Shown: positions 16,864 to 25,668 of the stretch, piece after piece | Layout of the letters: each line of letters starts with the position of its first letter | How positions within the stretch are numbered: the first letter of the stretch is position 1 | Assembly (NCBI RefSeq): GCF_002153425.1 | Contig: NZ_KZ119600.1 | Span: 4,132,206-4,196,205, forward strand | From: Litchfieldia alkalitelluris | GTDB lineage: Bacteria > Bacillota > Bacilli > Bacillales > Salisediminibacteriaceae | Direction of reading: 5' to 3' | DNA length: 64,000 nt | Program-made: the position numbers and the translations under genes | The notes under the pieces: generated by a model | What the model saw: only the letters and a program-made list of their open reading frames with translations | Databases searched by the model: none | What the model was told of the DNA's origin: nothing

Positions 16864-17891
16864 CTATATAAAAACTTCTCCTTCTTCCCACTCAACGTTT
16901 CTCTCCCATGAGATGTATGGAAAACTGATAAGTCAGGTCCTTTTGGGAGTACTTTCACATCATTTTTTTCCGGATTGATTGTAATGGAGAGGTGGTAGTG
17001 TTGTTTGATCGCATCAAAATCAGTCGTCTCGCCAAAACCTGTTGTCTGATACAAGTCCCTCAAATAACCCCATAAGTTAGGAAATTCGCGAATTAGATTT
17101 CGATTTGTATTAAAGGCGTTGTAATATGCGACATCGAACCGCACCAACGTTGCGTAGAGCCTCACATCTGAGTCAGTAATATAATCCCCAAACAGGAATC
17201 TTTGGTCCGCCAGACGTTCTTCAAGCAGATCCAATCTCTTGAAAAGCGTGTCATATGCCGCCTCATATGCCTCTTGTGAGTGAGCAAACCCGCATTTATA
17301 AACCCCATTATTTATTTCGTGAAAAATCGTGTCGTTCAGCTCGTCAATGGAAGGACGAAGCTCTTCAGGGTATAAGTCAGGCGCATTGTCTTGATGATAA
17401 GGTGCCCAAACTGTTTCAAGGTAATTGGTAAGCTTAAAGTAGTCATTGTTGACAGCTTTCTTTGTGAAAACATCTACCATCACCGGCACCGTTGGTCTAC
17501 CATCATAATCTGGGTCCGTATTCAGATAAACCTCACTGATATACTTCACTCCTAAAACAGGATCCGCTCCATTTTTATCTAGAGAAAACTCCCAATCCAC
17601 CCGTGGAATATTCGGCCGCATAGGACTCGCTGTCCCTAAACTAATCACATTTTCCAGGCCTAAAATTTTGCGGACAATAACAGAACGGTGCGCCCACGGA
17701 CATGCAGGTGACCATAGGAGACGATAACGCCCCTTCTCCACTGGAACTTCACCTTGTCCATCACCAAAAGGAGTCGTGAATCTATTTTTCTGCCGCTTAA
17801 AAGAACCATCCTTAGATATTTCCTTTGGATTCTTTGGATTTTCTTTATCCTTTACTTCCTCTACTGTGTTTTCAATCTCTTCAGTCGACAT
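16860..17891 (-). CDS. Glutathione S-transferase-like reductase (YqjG/ECM4, Xi type)
   Basis: 343 residues. The N-terminal thioredoxin-like half carries the Xi-class motif SPACPWAHR with catalytic Cys (about residue 64); the helical C-terminal half includes FGDYITDSDVRLYATLVRFD, the GST_C signature. Enzymes of this type reduce glutathionyl-hydroquinones. Bacillaceae normally use bacillithiol instead of glutathione, so the natural thiol partner is uncertain. ATG 17891 follows GGGAGG at 6 nt. The stop is inside a REP. Confidence 0.9.
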   Translation of the reverse strand: MSTEEIENTVEEVKDKENPKNPKEISKDGSFKRQKNRFTTPFGDGQGEVPVEKGRYRLLWSPACPWAHRSVIVRKILGLENVISLGTASPMRPNIPRVDWEFSLDKNGADPVLGVKYISEVYLNTDPDYDGRPTVPVMVDVFTKKAVNNDYFKLTNYLETVWAPYHQDNAPDLYPEELRPSIDELNDTIFHEINNGVYKCGFAHSQEAYEAAYDTLFKRLDLLEERLADQRFLFGDYITDSDVRLYATLVRFDVAYYNAFNTNRNLIREFPNLWGYLRDLYQTTGFGETTDFDAIKQHYHLSITINPEKNDVKVLPKGPDLSVFHTSHGRETLSGKKEKFLYR

Positions 17892-17911
17892 TGGTATCCT
17901 CCCATTCTTCG

Positions 17912-17940
17912 GTAAACGCAGGGACGGTTCTTGCGTTTAC
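17912..17940. repeat. REP family A palindrome plus decayed partner
   Basis: GTAAACGCAGGGACGGTTCT followed by TGCGTTTAC. Degenerate partner sequence continues to about 18095 (for example GTAAACGCAAGGGCATTCTC at 18071). Confidence 0.75.
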
Positions 17941-18199
17941 AACTGTCACACTTAGCTGAATTTTCTGAACTCCATAGACAGTCGAACCTCGCCTGCATTT
18001 AGACAACACTAAGCAGGTCCTAAACCTCGCCGCCCTTTGTAAATCAATTGAAACATAAAAATGACCTGAAGTAAACGCAAGGGCATTCTCGGGTTTAGAA
18101 TGAGGAGAGACAAGGAATGTCCCCCTAATCCCACAGCACAAAATATCACTCTTATCTGAACTATAGAATTTATAATTCTTTATAAAAGGAGGAAGAGGC

Positions 18200-18226
18200 A
18201 TGCTGCCCTCAGTCCTCCCCACATAA
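18200..18226 (+). CDS. Candidate leader peptide MLPSVLPT
   Basis: AAAGGAGGAAGAGGC precedes ATG 18200, which opens an eight-residue peptide ending in TAA at 18224-18226, directly before another ATG in the transglutaminase-like frame. GGAGG and CCTCC in this short stretch can pair, so it may modulate translation of the next gene. It could also be chance. Confidence 0.35.
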   Translation: MLPSVLPT

Positions 18227-18244
18227 ATGAAGGAGGAATTGTGC

Positions 18245-19123
18245 GTGGAAAATGTGTTGAGGTTTTATAAGGAACATGGACCGATGACAGAAATAACAAA
18301 TATGAAAGATATGGTTCGGGATATCCCGAAAGATGTAGCGACGATTGTAATCTATGTACAAAATATTTTTATACACCAGCATTGGAGCAAAGCGTACGGG
18401 TTAGAACTGTCAGAGGAAAGAAAGCGAGAGCCGTTTATTCGAAGTTTTGGAGAGAAACTTCAGTTTTTACAAAGTGTGGGACAAGGAACCTGTCCCCTAG
18501 TCCCCCTAGGTCCGAGGCCTAATGAGCAGAAAATGATTTCTATTTGTCGGGACTTCTCAGTTGCTGCGGTCGCTCTTTGCAGGGAAGCTGGAATTCCAGC
18601 GAGGGCCAGGTGTGGATTTGCCAATTATTTTGAAAAAGGAAAGTACATTGATCATTGGGTTTTAGAGTACTGGAATGAGGAGCGGAAAAAGTGGGTCATG
18701 GTGGACGCACAGCTGGATAATCTGCAACAAGAGCACTTAAAGATCCCTTTCGATCCGATGAATGTTGGTGAAGACTTCTTTTTTACAGGACCAAGGGCTT
18801 GGCAGATGTGTAGAGAAGGAAAAGAGAATCCTGAGTTGTTCGGAATTTTTGATTGGTGGGGGTATATCTACTTAAACTGTAATTTGATATTGGATGCGAA
18901 CTCGCTTCTAAAGATGCCAATGCAGCCATGGGATATGTGGGACGGATATAAGAGCCTGCCAATGGAGAAGTGGCACGAGAAGGACTATAAACTGATGGAC
19001 GAACTGGCATCTCTCGCATTACATGTTGATGATAGTTTAGAAGATTTAATCCACTTTGTTCAACAGAATGATAAAATAAAAGTACCGGAAGATTTAGGAA
19101 AAATAACAAATAGTTTGGAGTAG
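18245..19123 (+). CDS. Transglutaminase-like cysteine protease-fold protein
   Basis: About 292 residues. The catalytic triad pattern of the transglutaminase-like superfamily is visible: Cys in ISICRDFSVAAVALCREAGI, His in YIDHWVLEYW and Asp in WVMVDAQLDN. GTG 18245 is chosen because AAGGAGG lies 8 nt before it; the upstream ATG 18227 has that same site behind it. The segment VGQGTCPLVP (about residues 80-90) is encoded by a REP-like palindrome (18479-18497) inserted in frame just before the catalytic Cys region. An AraC-type regulator follows after 6 nt, so they are probably co-transcribed. Substrate unknown. Confidence 0.82.
   Translation: MENVLRFYKEHGPMTEITNMKDMVRDIPKDVATIVIYVQNIFIHQHWSKAYGLELSEERKREPFIRSFGEKLQFLQSVGQGTCPLVPLGPRPNEQKMISICRDFSVAAVALCREAGIPARARCGFANYFEKGKYIDHWVLEYWNEERKKWVMVDAQLDNLQQEHLKIPFDPMNVGEDFFFTGPRAWQMCREGKENPELFGIFDWWGYIYLNCNLILDANSLLKMPMQPWDMWDGYKSLPMEKWHEKDYKLMDELASLALHVDDSLEDLIHFVQQNDKIKVPEDLGKITNSLE
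18479..18497 (+). repeat. REP family C palindrome inside a coding sequence
   Basis: GGGACAAGGAACCTGTCCC matches the intergenic copies at 32336 and 41475 region. It is read in frame here as part of the transglutaminase-like protein. Confidence 0.8.
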
Positions 19124-19129
19124 AGGCCC

Positions 19130-19987
19130 ATGTCTTATCTATGTTCCCTAGAGAAAGCCTTAGGTTATATCGAAAGTCACCTCCATGATGATATGGATCT
19201 TTCCGCTATTGCCAAGGAGGCTGGCTACTCTCTCTATCACTTCCACCGTATTTTTAAAGGAATAGTTGGAGATTCCCTTAAAGACTACATTCGAAAAAGA
19301 AGGATGACGGAAGCTGCGAAGGATTTGGTTGATACGAGGTTGCCCATAATTGATATCGCCATCAAATATGGGTACGAATCGAGGGAGGCATTCAGCAGAT
19401 CCTTTGAAAAAGTATATGGGAAAGCACCCTCAGAAGTGAGAACTAGCAAACTACTTTATTTCATTCGAGAGCCAATGGATATCAATCATCTTTTGTTCGA
19501 ATATAGGTTACGAACAGAAGGGATAACACCTCAATCCCTAACGCTTCCAGACAGATATGTGGTCGGAAAAAAGTGGAAGATGACGGCTGACGGAAGCAAC
19601 CTTCAACAGATTCCCCTCTTATGGCAGGAATGGAACTCGAAAAATGTGTGGGAGGCGATTCAAGATAAAATATATCCTAAGAAGGTGATGGGAATTTGCC
19701 TACCTTCAGTGGGCGTAACGTTTAATTATATGATAGGGTATGAAGTCTCTGGTGTGGAGCGTGTCCCACCAGAAATGGAAGTGCAAGTATTGGAACAGAG
19801 TGATTATGCGATTTTTAGAACGATGGGACCAATTACAGAGACGGTGCAGAAAACTTGGGATTATATCTACTCCGTTTGGTTGGTGAAATCGGAGTATCAA
19901 CATACAGGCACTCATGACATCGAATACTATTATTATCACCAAGGCAATCTGATTGCAGATCTTTACGTGCCGATTAGGGGGACATAG
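19130..19987 (+). CDS. AraC family regulator with GyrI-like effector domain
   Basis: 285 residues. Two helix-turn-helix motifs in residues 8-105 (LSAIAKEAGYSLYHFHRIFK and IDIAIKYGYESREAFSRSF) form the AraC DNA-binding domain at the N-terminus. The rest (about 130-285) resembles the GyrI/BmrR-C small-molecule-binding fold, as in Rob and SbmC-type regulators. It starts 6 nt after the transglutaminase-like gene. The C-terminus reads IRGT-stop, where GT and the TAG come from a GGGACATAGGTCCC palindrome. Inducer and targets are unknown. Confidence 0.9.
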   Translation: MSYLCSLEKALGYIESHLHDDMDLSAIAKEAGYSLYHFHRIFKGIVGDSLKDYIRKRRMTEAAKDLVDTRLPIIDIAIKYGYESREAFSRSFEKVYGKAPSEVRTSKLLYFIREPMDINHLLFEYRLRTEGITPQSLTLPDRYVVGKKWKMTADGSNLQQIPLLWQEWNSKNVWEAIQDKIYPKKVMGICLPSVGVTFNYMIGYEVSGVERVPPEMEVQVLEQSDYAIFRTMGPITETVQKTWDYIYSVWLVKSEYQHTGTHDIEYYYYHQGNLIADLYVPIRGT

Positions 19988-19992
19988 GTCCC
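19979..19992. repeat. Short REP family C palindrome supplying a stop codon
   Basis: GGGACATAGGTCCC: GGGAC and GTCCC arms around ATAG. The AraC-gene TAG (19985-19987) lies in its loop. Confidence 0.65.
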
Positions 19993-20090
19993 TTGTTCCG
20001 TCTCCTCCCGCTTCCTCAGATGCCGATTATTATTGGGTAGTGAGACCTTATTTTTAAATGGAGATAACAAATAAAAAGGAGAGTTTGCTC

Positions 20091-20606
20091 ATGACTGGGG
20101 AGAGTGAAAAAGAAAGATTGTTAATAGATAGCGAGCAAAAGTTCAACGCATTGCTTGATATAATTGAATCCGTACCTAGCAGAAAAAGAAGCACTTCTAT
20201 AGAAACACAAGACAGAGATAAGAATTTCCGTGATGTAGTCATGCATCTTTATGAATGGCATGCCATGCTTGAGAGGTGGTATAGAGAAGGAATGGATGGT
20301 GATATTCCTTTTACACCAGCTCCAGGTTATAAATGGAGGACACTTAAGCAACTTAATATGAACATTTGGGAGAACTACCAAGAGGTAACATTAAATCAAG
20401 CATTGAAAAAACTGATGTTAAGCCACGAAAGAGTAATGAGCATAATTAAATCTCATACGAATGAAGAACTCGTGACAAAAAAATACTATAAGTGGACAAA
20501 AACAAGTAATCTATATAGCTACTTCGCGGCAAACACATCTGACCACTACATGTGGGCCATAAAAAAATGTGAACCCATTGCAAAGTCAATCAAACAAGGG
20601 ACATAG
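20091..20606 (+). CDS. ClbS/DfsB family four-helix protein
   Basis: About 171 residues. The pattern ENFxALLDxIESVP-like N-terminus, the RDVVMHLYEWHAML segment and the C-terminal YFAANTSDHYMWAIKK match the ClbS/DfsB (DUF1706) family of DinB-like helical bundles; ClbS itself hydrolyses the toxin colibactin, other members are uncharacterised. ATG 20091 has AAGGAGAG at 8 nt; an upstream ATG (20058) has no ribosome site. The stop sits in CAAGGGACATAG, again a REP-like piece. Confidence 0.82.
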   Translation: MTGESEKERLLIDSEQKFNALLDIIESVPSRKRSTSIETQDRDKNFRDVVMHLYEWHAMLERWYREGMDGDIPFTPAPGYKWRTLKQLNMNIWENYQEVTLNQALKKLMLSHERVMSIIKSHTNEELVTKKYYKWTKTSNLYSYFAANTSDHYMWAIKKCEPIAKSIKQGT

Positions 20607-20635
20607 GGAAGGACCAGTGATATGCCCCCTCCACC

Positions 20636-20665
20636 TTGAATGACGCCAACATAGTAATGTATAAT
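20636..20665 (+). promoter_or_regulatory. Promoter of predicted antitoxin RNA
   Basis: TTGAAT, an 18-nt spacer and TATAAT (20660-20665). Transcription would start near 20672 and run toward the convergent small toxin gene. Confidence 0.65.
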
Positions 20666-20671
20666 AATACT

Positions 20672-20826
20672 AGATAGCACATACACTAAAAAATACCGAG
20701 TGCTGCCAACACCCGGTCACTGCAACTACATGCCGCATGAAGAGCGGCTGACCGCAATTAAAACGATTACGAAAAAAGTAACCATCCACTCACCTTGGTC
20801 TGGCGTAGGGACGGTTACTTTTTTCT
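20672..20826 (+). ncRNA. Predicted type I antitoxin RNA (RatA/SR-like)
   Basis: A structured non-coding stretch lies between the promoter at 20636-20665 and a terminator at 20772-20824. It contains a stem-loop CCGAGTGCTGCCAACACCCGG and a second paired segment GCGGCTGACCGC. Its 3' end overlaps the 3' end of a convergent 34-codon toxin gene, the same geometry as Bacillus TxpA/RatA. Pairing with the toxin mRNA 3' region would promote its decay. The RNA itself is predicted, not observed. Confidence 0.6.
20772..20826. terminator. Bidirectional terminator between antitoxin RNA and toxin
   Basis: AAAAAAGTAACC and GGTTACTTTTTT form a 12-bp stem with T runs on both strands; the toxin stop codon lies in the right arm. 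Confidence 0.75.
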
Positions 20827-20919
20827 TATTTCTTTGACGATTAGAACCACCAACGTAACCAAACTTATCAACAGCAAGTTAGATTGCATCGCAAAAGCAA
20901 GTGCTTCATATATCGTCAT
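20815..20919 (-). CDS. Type I toxin, holin-like (TxpA/BsrG-like) peptide
   Basis: 34-residue peptide beginning MTIYEALAFAMQ, with one hydrophobic helix (about residues 14-28) and a basic tail KEIRKK. The MxxYEAL start, single membrane helix and Lys/Arg tail are the pattern of holin-like type I toxins in Bacillaceae, which insert in the membrane. GGGAGGTGG precedes the ATG. The ribosome site can pair with an upstream CATCTCC, a sequestering hairpin common in such toxins. Promoter at 20985-21014; a convergent antisense RNA overlaps the 3' end. Confidence 0.8.
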   Translation of the reverse strand: MTIYEALAFAMQSNLLLISLVTLVVLIVKEIRKK

Positions 20920-20984
20920 TTATCCACCTCCCTTCATTCAGGAGATGACCAACCGCCCAACCGCTTTATGTAGTTGCTTATCCA

Positions 20985-21014
20985 ATTATACCAAACATAT
21001 GTTCGATTTTGCAA
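20985..21014 (-). promoter_or_regulatory. Promoter of type I toxin
   Basis: On the minus strand TTGCAA, 18 nt, TATAAT. It gives a 5' leader of about 60 nt, long enough to hold the ribosome-site hairpin. Confidence 0.65.
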
Positions 21015-21076
21015 TCTCATTAGTAGAAGTAGCAACAATAAAAGCTAGCAAAAATTGAGAATGCCTGATTTGCCCT

Positions 21077-21504
21077 TAAACGCAGGGACGGTTCTTGCGT
21101 TTATAACCGTCGAAATTAACTAAATCTTCTGATCTTTGTAAACGCAAGAACCGTCCCTATGTTCAGAAAGTCGACTAATAATTCTCCCCCTGTGTTCCAA
21201 ACCAGTACCTCCTTTAAAAGAACACTAAGCAGAGGCGGATCAGGTAAGAAATACATATTTCGAAACTCCGGTTCATTGTAAACGCAAGAAAAGAAAGAAT
21301 TTAACCCCAGAGACCTATAGTCTAGTGATCTTCTAGACTGCAGTCCTCTGGGATTTTCTTTTACATATTGGGATAAACTTAGTAATCATTATAACTTTCC
21401 TATTTAACTATTAAACGAACCTTCAGTTCTTCGCAACGCAAGAACCGACTCTCCGTTTACTTTATTCAGCTCTTCGTAAACGCAAGAACCGTCCCTGCGT
21501 TCAC
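21077..21504. repeat. REPIN-like doublet plus composite hairpin element
   Basis: A family A doublet (21077-21166, linker ACCGTCGAAATTAACTAAAT) is followed by a composite element. This holds a lead segment CTAATAATTCTCCCCCTGTG, a family D hairpin at about 21309-21350 (TAGTCTAG - TGATCTT - CTAGACT, with outer CCCAGAG/CTCTGGG), an AT-rich body and a terminal family A REP (21476-21504). The last REP supplies the TGA stop of the next gene. No coding potential was seen in this gap of nearly 500 bp. Confidence 0.75.
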
Positions 21505-23795
21505 TCAAATTTATTGCGATAGTTACTTAATTCATCCAATACTTGATTTTGAAAGTCTGTATCCTCTGACTCTATGTTCCCAAGGATATAAGTTTCGCCA
21601 GATTCAACAGGTTCGCCATTTTCTTCACCTTCGCCATTCACTTCATAATACAACATAATTAAAGCCGTTATTTTTGCTTCTTCTTCTTTAAGCGAATCTT
21701 CTGCTTGGATATTAGCTAACAACTCTTTCAAGTCCGATACATTTCCCATCTTAAAGTATGCTTCCCCAACATATTCATAGACTTCCGAATTAAAGGAAAA
21801 TTCACGACTATTATGATCTGATCCTATCGGGTTTTCCTCAAACTCCCTGACAGTACTCTGATAGCGATCATATACCTCAATCGATTTTGTATACCAGCTG
21901 TCGCTCATCACTTCAGAGTTTGCTAGATATACAGCATTGATAATTGCTCTTGTATAGGATTGGTCATCATATTTATCAAACTCAATAGCATCATAATAAT
22001 GATTAAATGCTTGTTCATTTAAACCTAATCGATCATACCGTATGCCGACCCTTGATATAACATTAGAGTTTTTAGGTTCTACATTTACTAGATTCTGAAG
22101 TACTTCCTCAGTTTTCGCTAGATACCCTGATTCGTGTTGAATCATTTGACTATAATTATCAGCTAAATTAAATAAATAATTAACATTATAAGGATTAAAG
22201 TTAACTGCTTTTTCCGAATGACGCATTATTTCAGCTAATCCCGATGAATCAGTTGCTTGCTGATAATGATTCTCCGCAGTCATAAACCTAAAAGAAAATA
22301 CACCTGCAACTAATACTAGTATCAAAAATAATGTTAATAAATATGTCCGAATCTTTGTTAATATTGTAAAAGTATAATCAAATTCAATTGAACGAATCCC
22401 CATTGTAATTAACCAGAACACAAAAAACCATACTGTTCCATAAGACAAATTAAAGTCAAAGAAACTATGTGAAAATATGACTGAAGATGATAGAAGAACT
22501 GCTATTGGGATCGTTTTATTTTCAGATTTCAAACAGCCATGAGCAATTAGAAAGTATAAATAAAGAAAGATTCCACATTTAACAATCAAACCAAGCCAAC
22601 CAATATCCAATAACCACTCTAAATATTCATTGTGTATTTTGTTAGATTGGTACGGTAATTGCTGATACCCTCTATAAATAGTGGACCAAGCTTCACCTCC
22701 ATGGCCAAAAACAGGAGAATCCTTACTAACGTTAAGGGCGTCCTCATAAAAAATAAATCTTTCACGAGAAGTTGTACTCTCCCCTATGCTTACGATCCTT
22801 TCTTGAATCCCATCAGGCAAGGCCTGAAATACCAATCCCTTATTAGCAATGTCTAGTACGCCTAAAATAGCCACTACAAAAGTTACAACTACGATTATAT
22901 ACTGTGAGTACTTTTTTTTGTTCGAAGGAATCGAATCAATAAATAATTCCAACTTGTTTTTACTGTATTGATGAAACAAGTAAATGATTAGAGTAGCAAG
23001 CGCTGAGGCGATGATCACGACTAATAAACCAAGATAATCGTTGTTCGCGGAAGGATCACCTATTTGAATCACCGAATAAACAATTAACGAAATAAGGCAT
23101 GTAACTACACTCACGACTATATACTTTATTTGGTTTATACCCTTAAATAAGAATAGGCCCATTAGCCATATGACTGGAAAAATGATATACATTGTTCTAG
23201 AATATGAGGCGAAAAAACTTAAGAAGAAAAGTACTAACGGGCTTGAATAGAAAATGATAGCCCCTCGTTTTATATCACTATGCATCAGCATAGAAAGTGA
23301 AAAAACAAAAAATGCAGCCATCATCATACCAAAAGTATTAGGATACTGAAAGAAACCAGAGAATCTCCCCTGTACAACAGCCTGATGAAAATTAACAAAA
23401 CCGAAGTTTTCAAGAAGCATATAGAGTGCAATCCACCCCCCAGCTACAACAAACACAATCGGTAATAGTCTTTGAATTTTTCGTTTTTCTACTGACCAAT
23501 ATAGTAAAAAGAAAAACGCTATATAAGTAACCCAGCGTAAGAAACTGTCCCACGCACCTTGAGGAGATGCAGCATAAAAGGTTGAAATTAAATAAACAAC
23601 TGGTAAAAAAGCTGCAACACTTATCAGAGTCAGCTTTTCCATACCTTTATGTAATAAAAAACGAATGAATAACGTGATAAATAAAGTAAAAATAATAATC
23701 TGAAATCCATAAAAATCTTTATGAAAGTACAGTCCCTTTTCGTACGATGAAAAAATAAAAAATAATGACAAAACCACAAAGGTAAACCAAGCCAT
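21501..23795 (-). CDS. O-antigen ligase / polymerase-like membrane protein with C-terminal TPR
   Basis: 764 residues. The first about 470 residues are a polytopic membrane region of a dozen or so helices. A large outside loop near 330-400 carries the Wzy_C pattern (GHGGEAWSTIYRGYQ then HNEYLEWLLDIGWLG). The soluble C-terminal part (about 490-764) has helical repeats resembling TPRs (for example FNPYNVNYLFNLADNY, IEFDKYDDQSY). Such proteins join or polymerise surface glycans or teichoic-type polymers. ATG 23795 follows GAGGGATAAAG. It is single, convergent to nothing nearby, and its stop is REP-derived. Substrate unknown. Confidence 0.85.
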   Translation of the reverse strand: MAWFTFVVLSLFFIFSSYEKGLYFHKDFYGFQIIIFTLFITLFIRFLLHKGMEKLTLISVAAFLPVVYLISTFYAASPQGAWDSFLRWVTYIAFFFLLYWSVEKRKIQRLLPIVFVVAGGWIALYMLLENFGFVNFHQAVVQGRFSGFFQYPNTFGMMMAAFFVFSLSMLMHSDIKRGAIIFYSSPLVLFFLSFFASYSRTMYIIFPVIWLMGLFLFKGINQIKYIVVSVVTCLISLIVYSVIQIGDPSANNDYLGLLVVIIASALATLIIYLFHQYSKNKLELFIDSIPSNKKKYSQYIIVVVTFVVAILGVLDIANKGLVFQALPDGIQERIVSIGESTTSRERFIFYEDALNVSKDSPVFGHGGEAWSTIYRGYQQLPYQSNKIHNEYLEWLLDIGWLGLIVKCGIFLYLYFLIAHGCLKSENKTIPIAVLLSSSVIFSHSFFDFNLSYGTVWFFVFWLITMGIRSIEFDYTFTILTKIRTYLLTLFLILVLVAGVFSFRFMTAENHYQQATDSSGLAEIMRHSEKAVNFNPYNVNYLFNLADNYSQMIQHESGYLAKTEEVLQNLVNVEPKNSNVISRVGIRYDRLGLNEQAFNHYYDAIEFDKYDDQSYTRAIINAVYLANSEVMSDSWYTKSIEVYDRYQSTVREFEENPIGSDHNSREFSFNSEVYEYVGEAYFKMGNVSDLKELLANIQAEDSLKEEEAKITALIMLYYEVNGEGEENGEPVESGETYILGNIESEDTDFQNQVLDELSNYRNKFE

Positions 23796-23924
23796 CTTTA
23801 TCCCTCAAATTCACATTGTAATAATACAAATTATTATACCAAAAAACACCTTTTACCCATACCTATCTTTAGTGAACACTCCACACTTCTTCCATATATG
23901 TATTGATCTTACTGATAAAGCAGA

Positions 23925-23955
23925 AAATAGAGTAGCCATGAGGACTACTCTATTT
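23925..23955. terminator. Intrinsic terminator after the LPNTA gene
   Basis: AAATAGAGTAG and CTACTCTATTT with a 9-nt loop and T-rich flanks on both strands; it lies 25 bp past the stop of the 23981-25048 gene. Confidence 0.8.
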
Positions 23956-23980
23956 TTCTACTAAAATACTATCCCTATCC

Positions 23981-25048
23981 TTAAAGTGCAGTAGCAGACT
24001 TCCTTCTAAATACCATTACTGTTGCACCTGCTAGTAAGAACAGGATACCAACTAATAGAAGGTTAAATGCATTTGTTGCAGTATTTGGTAGCTTGTTTTC
24101 TCCATTAGAAGAACCATTCTCAGTTGTAGTAGTTGTTGTAGTTGTTGTAGATTCCTCTTCAGATGAACCAGTTCCACCTGTAGTAGGTGTTACAGTTTCT
24201 TCTTCCTGAGTCTCTTCATCTTCTTCTCCAGCAACTGGAGTTTCTACAGTATCATCATTATCTGGGTCTTCTTCATCAAAGATTCCAGCAATTTCAAACA
24301 CACCATAGACACTAAAGTGGGATACTTCTGCAGTTACAAAACCAGTGATAGGATCATATGAAATTGGCTTTATGTATTCTTCCTTTTCCCCATCATCATT
24401 AATATATACAACTGCAATATCTTCCCATTTTTCTACACTATCAGGATTAACATAAAATAAAAGCGTTACTTTGAAATCTCCAAAATCAATACTACTTGTT
24501 TCACCATTCTTAGTTAGTGACAATCTATGAAGTGCACTCTTTAATCCTTCTTGATTTTTACTAGCAATTGCTTCCTCTACGTCACCAAATGTTAAAGTAA
24601 TTTCATCCTCTTCAAACAGTTGCAATAATGCTACAGGTATTTGAACATCAATCGCAGTTCCACGTATTGCTACAGAATAATCAGGTTCAAAATCTTGAAC
24701 GTCACTAATAGTCACTGCACTACTATTATATTGTGGTAGAATCCTGTATACCTTGTCCGCGGGTTCAGAATAAACAAAATCTGGTACACCATATACATCA
24801 TCTCTTACATCATCATATACATCTTCAGTTACTTCACCATATACGTCATCTCTTACATCACCGTAAACACCATCTGTAACATTATAAATGTTAGCAAGCA
24901 CATCTTCAGAGTCACCATCATATGAAGCAAATGTAGTTGAGAACGGCATTACTAGTAATAAAAATGCAGTAAAACCACAAATAAATGATACCTTGTTTTT
25001 CATAGTTTCAAATCCTCTCAATTTTAGTAGATCTTTCTTCATAGTCAT
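23981..25048 (-). CDS. Cell-wall-anchored protein, LPNTA sorting signal
   Basis: About 355 residues. The N-terminus MKKDLLKLRGFETMKNK leads into a signal helix ending TTFAS. A short run of four Asp-Val-Tyr-x repeats follows (GVYGDVRDDVYG, EVTEDVYDDVRDDVYG; about residues 58-90). Then a beta-rich domain (about 105-255), an acidic and Thr-rich linker, and the anchor LPNTATN plus hydrophobic helix and RRK tail. The sorting motif and following TATNxFNLLLxG are shared with the 8031-10229 protein. AGGAGG precedes ATG 25048; an in-frame GTG at 25054 overlaps that site and is rejected. Function unknown. Confidence 0.8.
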   Translation of the reverse strand: MTMKKDLLKLRGFETMKNKVSFICGFTAFLLLVMPFSTTFASYDGDSEDVLANIYNVTDGVYGDVRDDVYGEVTEDVYDDVRDDVYGVPDFVYSEPADKVYRILPQYNSSAVTISDVQDFEPDYSVAIRGTAIDVQIPVALLQLFEEDEITLTFGDVEEAIASKNQEGLKSALHRLSLTKNGETSSIDFGDFKVTLLFYVNPDSVEKWEDIAVVYINDDGEKEEYIKPISYDPITGFVTAEVSHFSVYGVFEIAGIFDEEDPDNDDTVETPVAGEEDEETQEEETVTPTTGGTGSSEEESTTTTTTTTTENGSSNGENKLPNTATNAFNLLLVGILFLLAGATVMVFRRKSATAL

Positions 25049-25079
25049 TTCCACCTCCTTCCATCGACAATACTACCAA

Positions 25080-25668
25080 AGAACTAACAAAATGTCCAAT
25101 AATATTACATTTCTTCAAAAATATTCAATAACTTATTTATAGATTTCGGAGGGCTTGAAGATTATACTACTATTTCAATCCGGAGTTATCTCACATAAGA
25201 CATGAGATATTTTAAAGATCTAGTTTTGTGCATTTGGTGTAAAGGGTAGTTGTGTAGTGGGCATTATTAACGAATTCATATAAAGGATTAATGAGGTAGA
25301 AAAACTATCATATGGCTAATCGTGGTAACACTTGAGTGCGTATCAAACAAATTCTGAGTATACTTTGTTGAATATTGTTGAATTTTAGTATCATAGGTAT
25401 ATATTACCACGAGTGAATTCATTAGCGAAACCCAAAATCGTTTATATACATATAATTGTCAAAAAAATTTAGACAAAGTACCCATTTATGCATACGCCCT
25501 TTCTAAAAACAAACGAGTAATGTTCCTGTTTCCATCAAATAAACAGGGGGCAAGGTTGATTACTTCATACGTTAATGATTTTGAACAATTCTAGCGTTAT
25601 TGAGAAAACATAGTCTTTCATTCTATCTTAGCGAATGGGGGAATAGTTTCTATTAGAAAGTCGACTAA
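25080..25668. other. AT-rich intergenic stretch, nothing recognised
   Basis: About 590 bp between two divergently placed loci (the LPNTA gene promoter side and the 3' end of the Nudix-like gene). No open frame with a ribosome site, no clear repeat and no RNA structure was seen. Confidence 0.5.

Noticed and set aside
21313..21345. tRNA or T-box structure suggested by the AACCTTCGGTCC phrase near the hairpins
   Set aside because: No cloverleaf, anticodon arm or T-box sequence can be built; it is part of a dispersed repeat.
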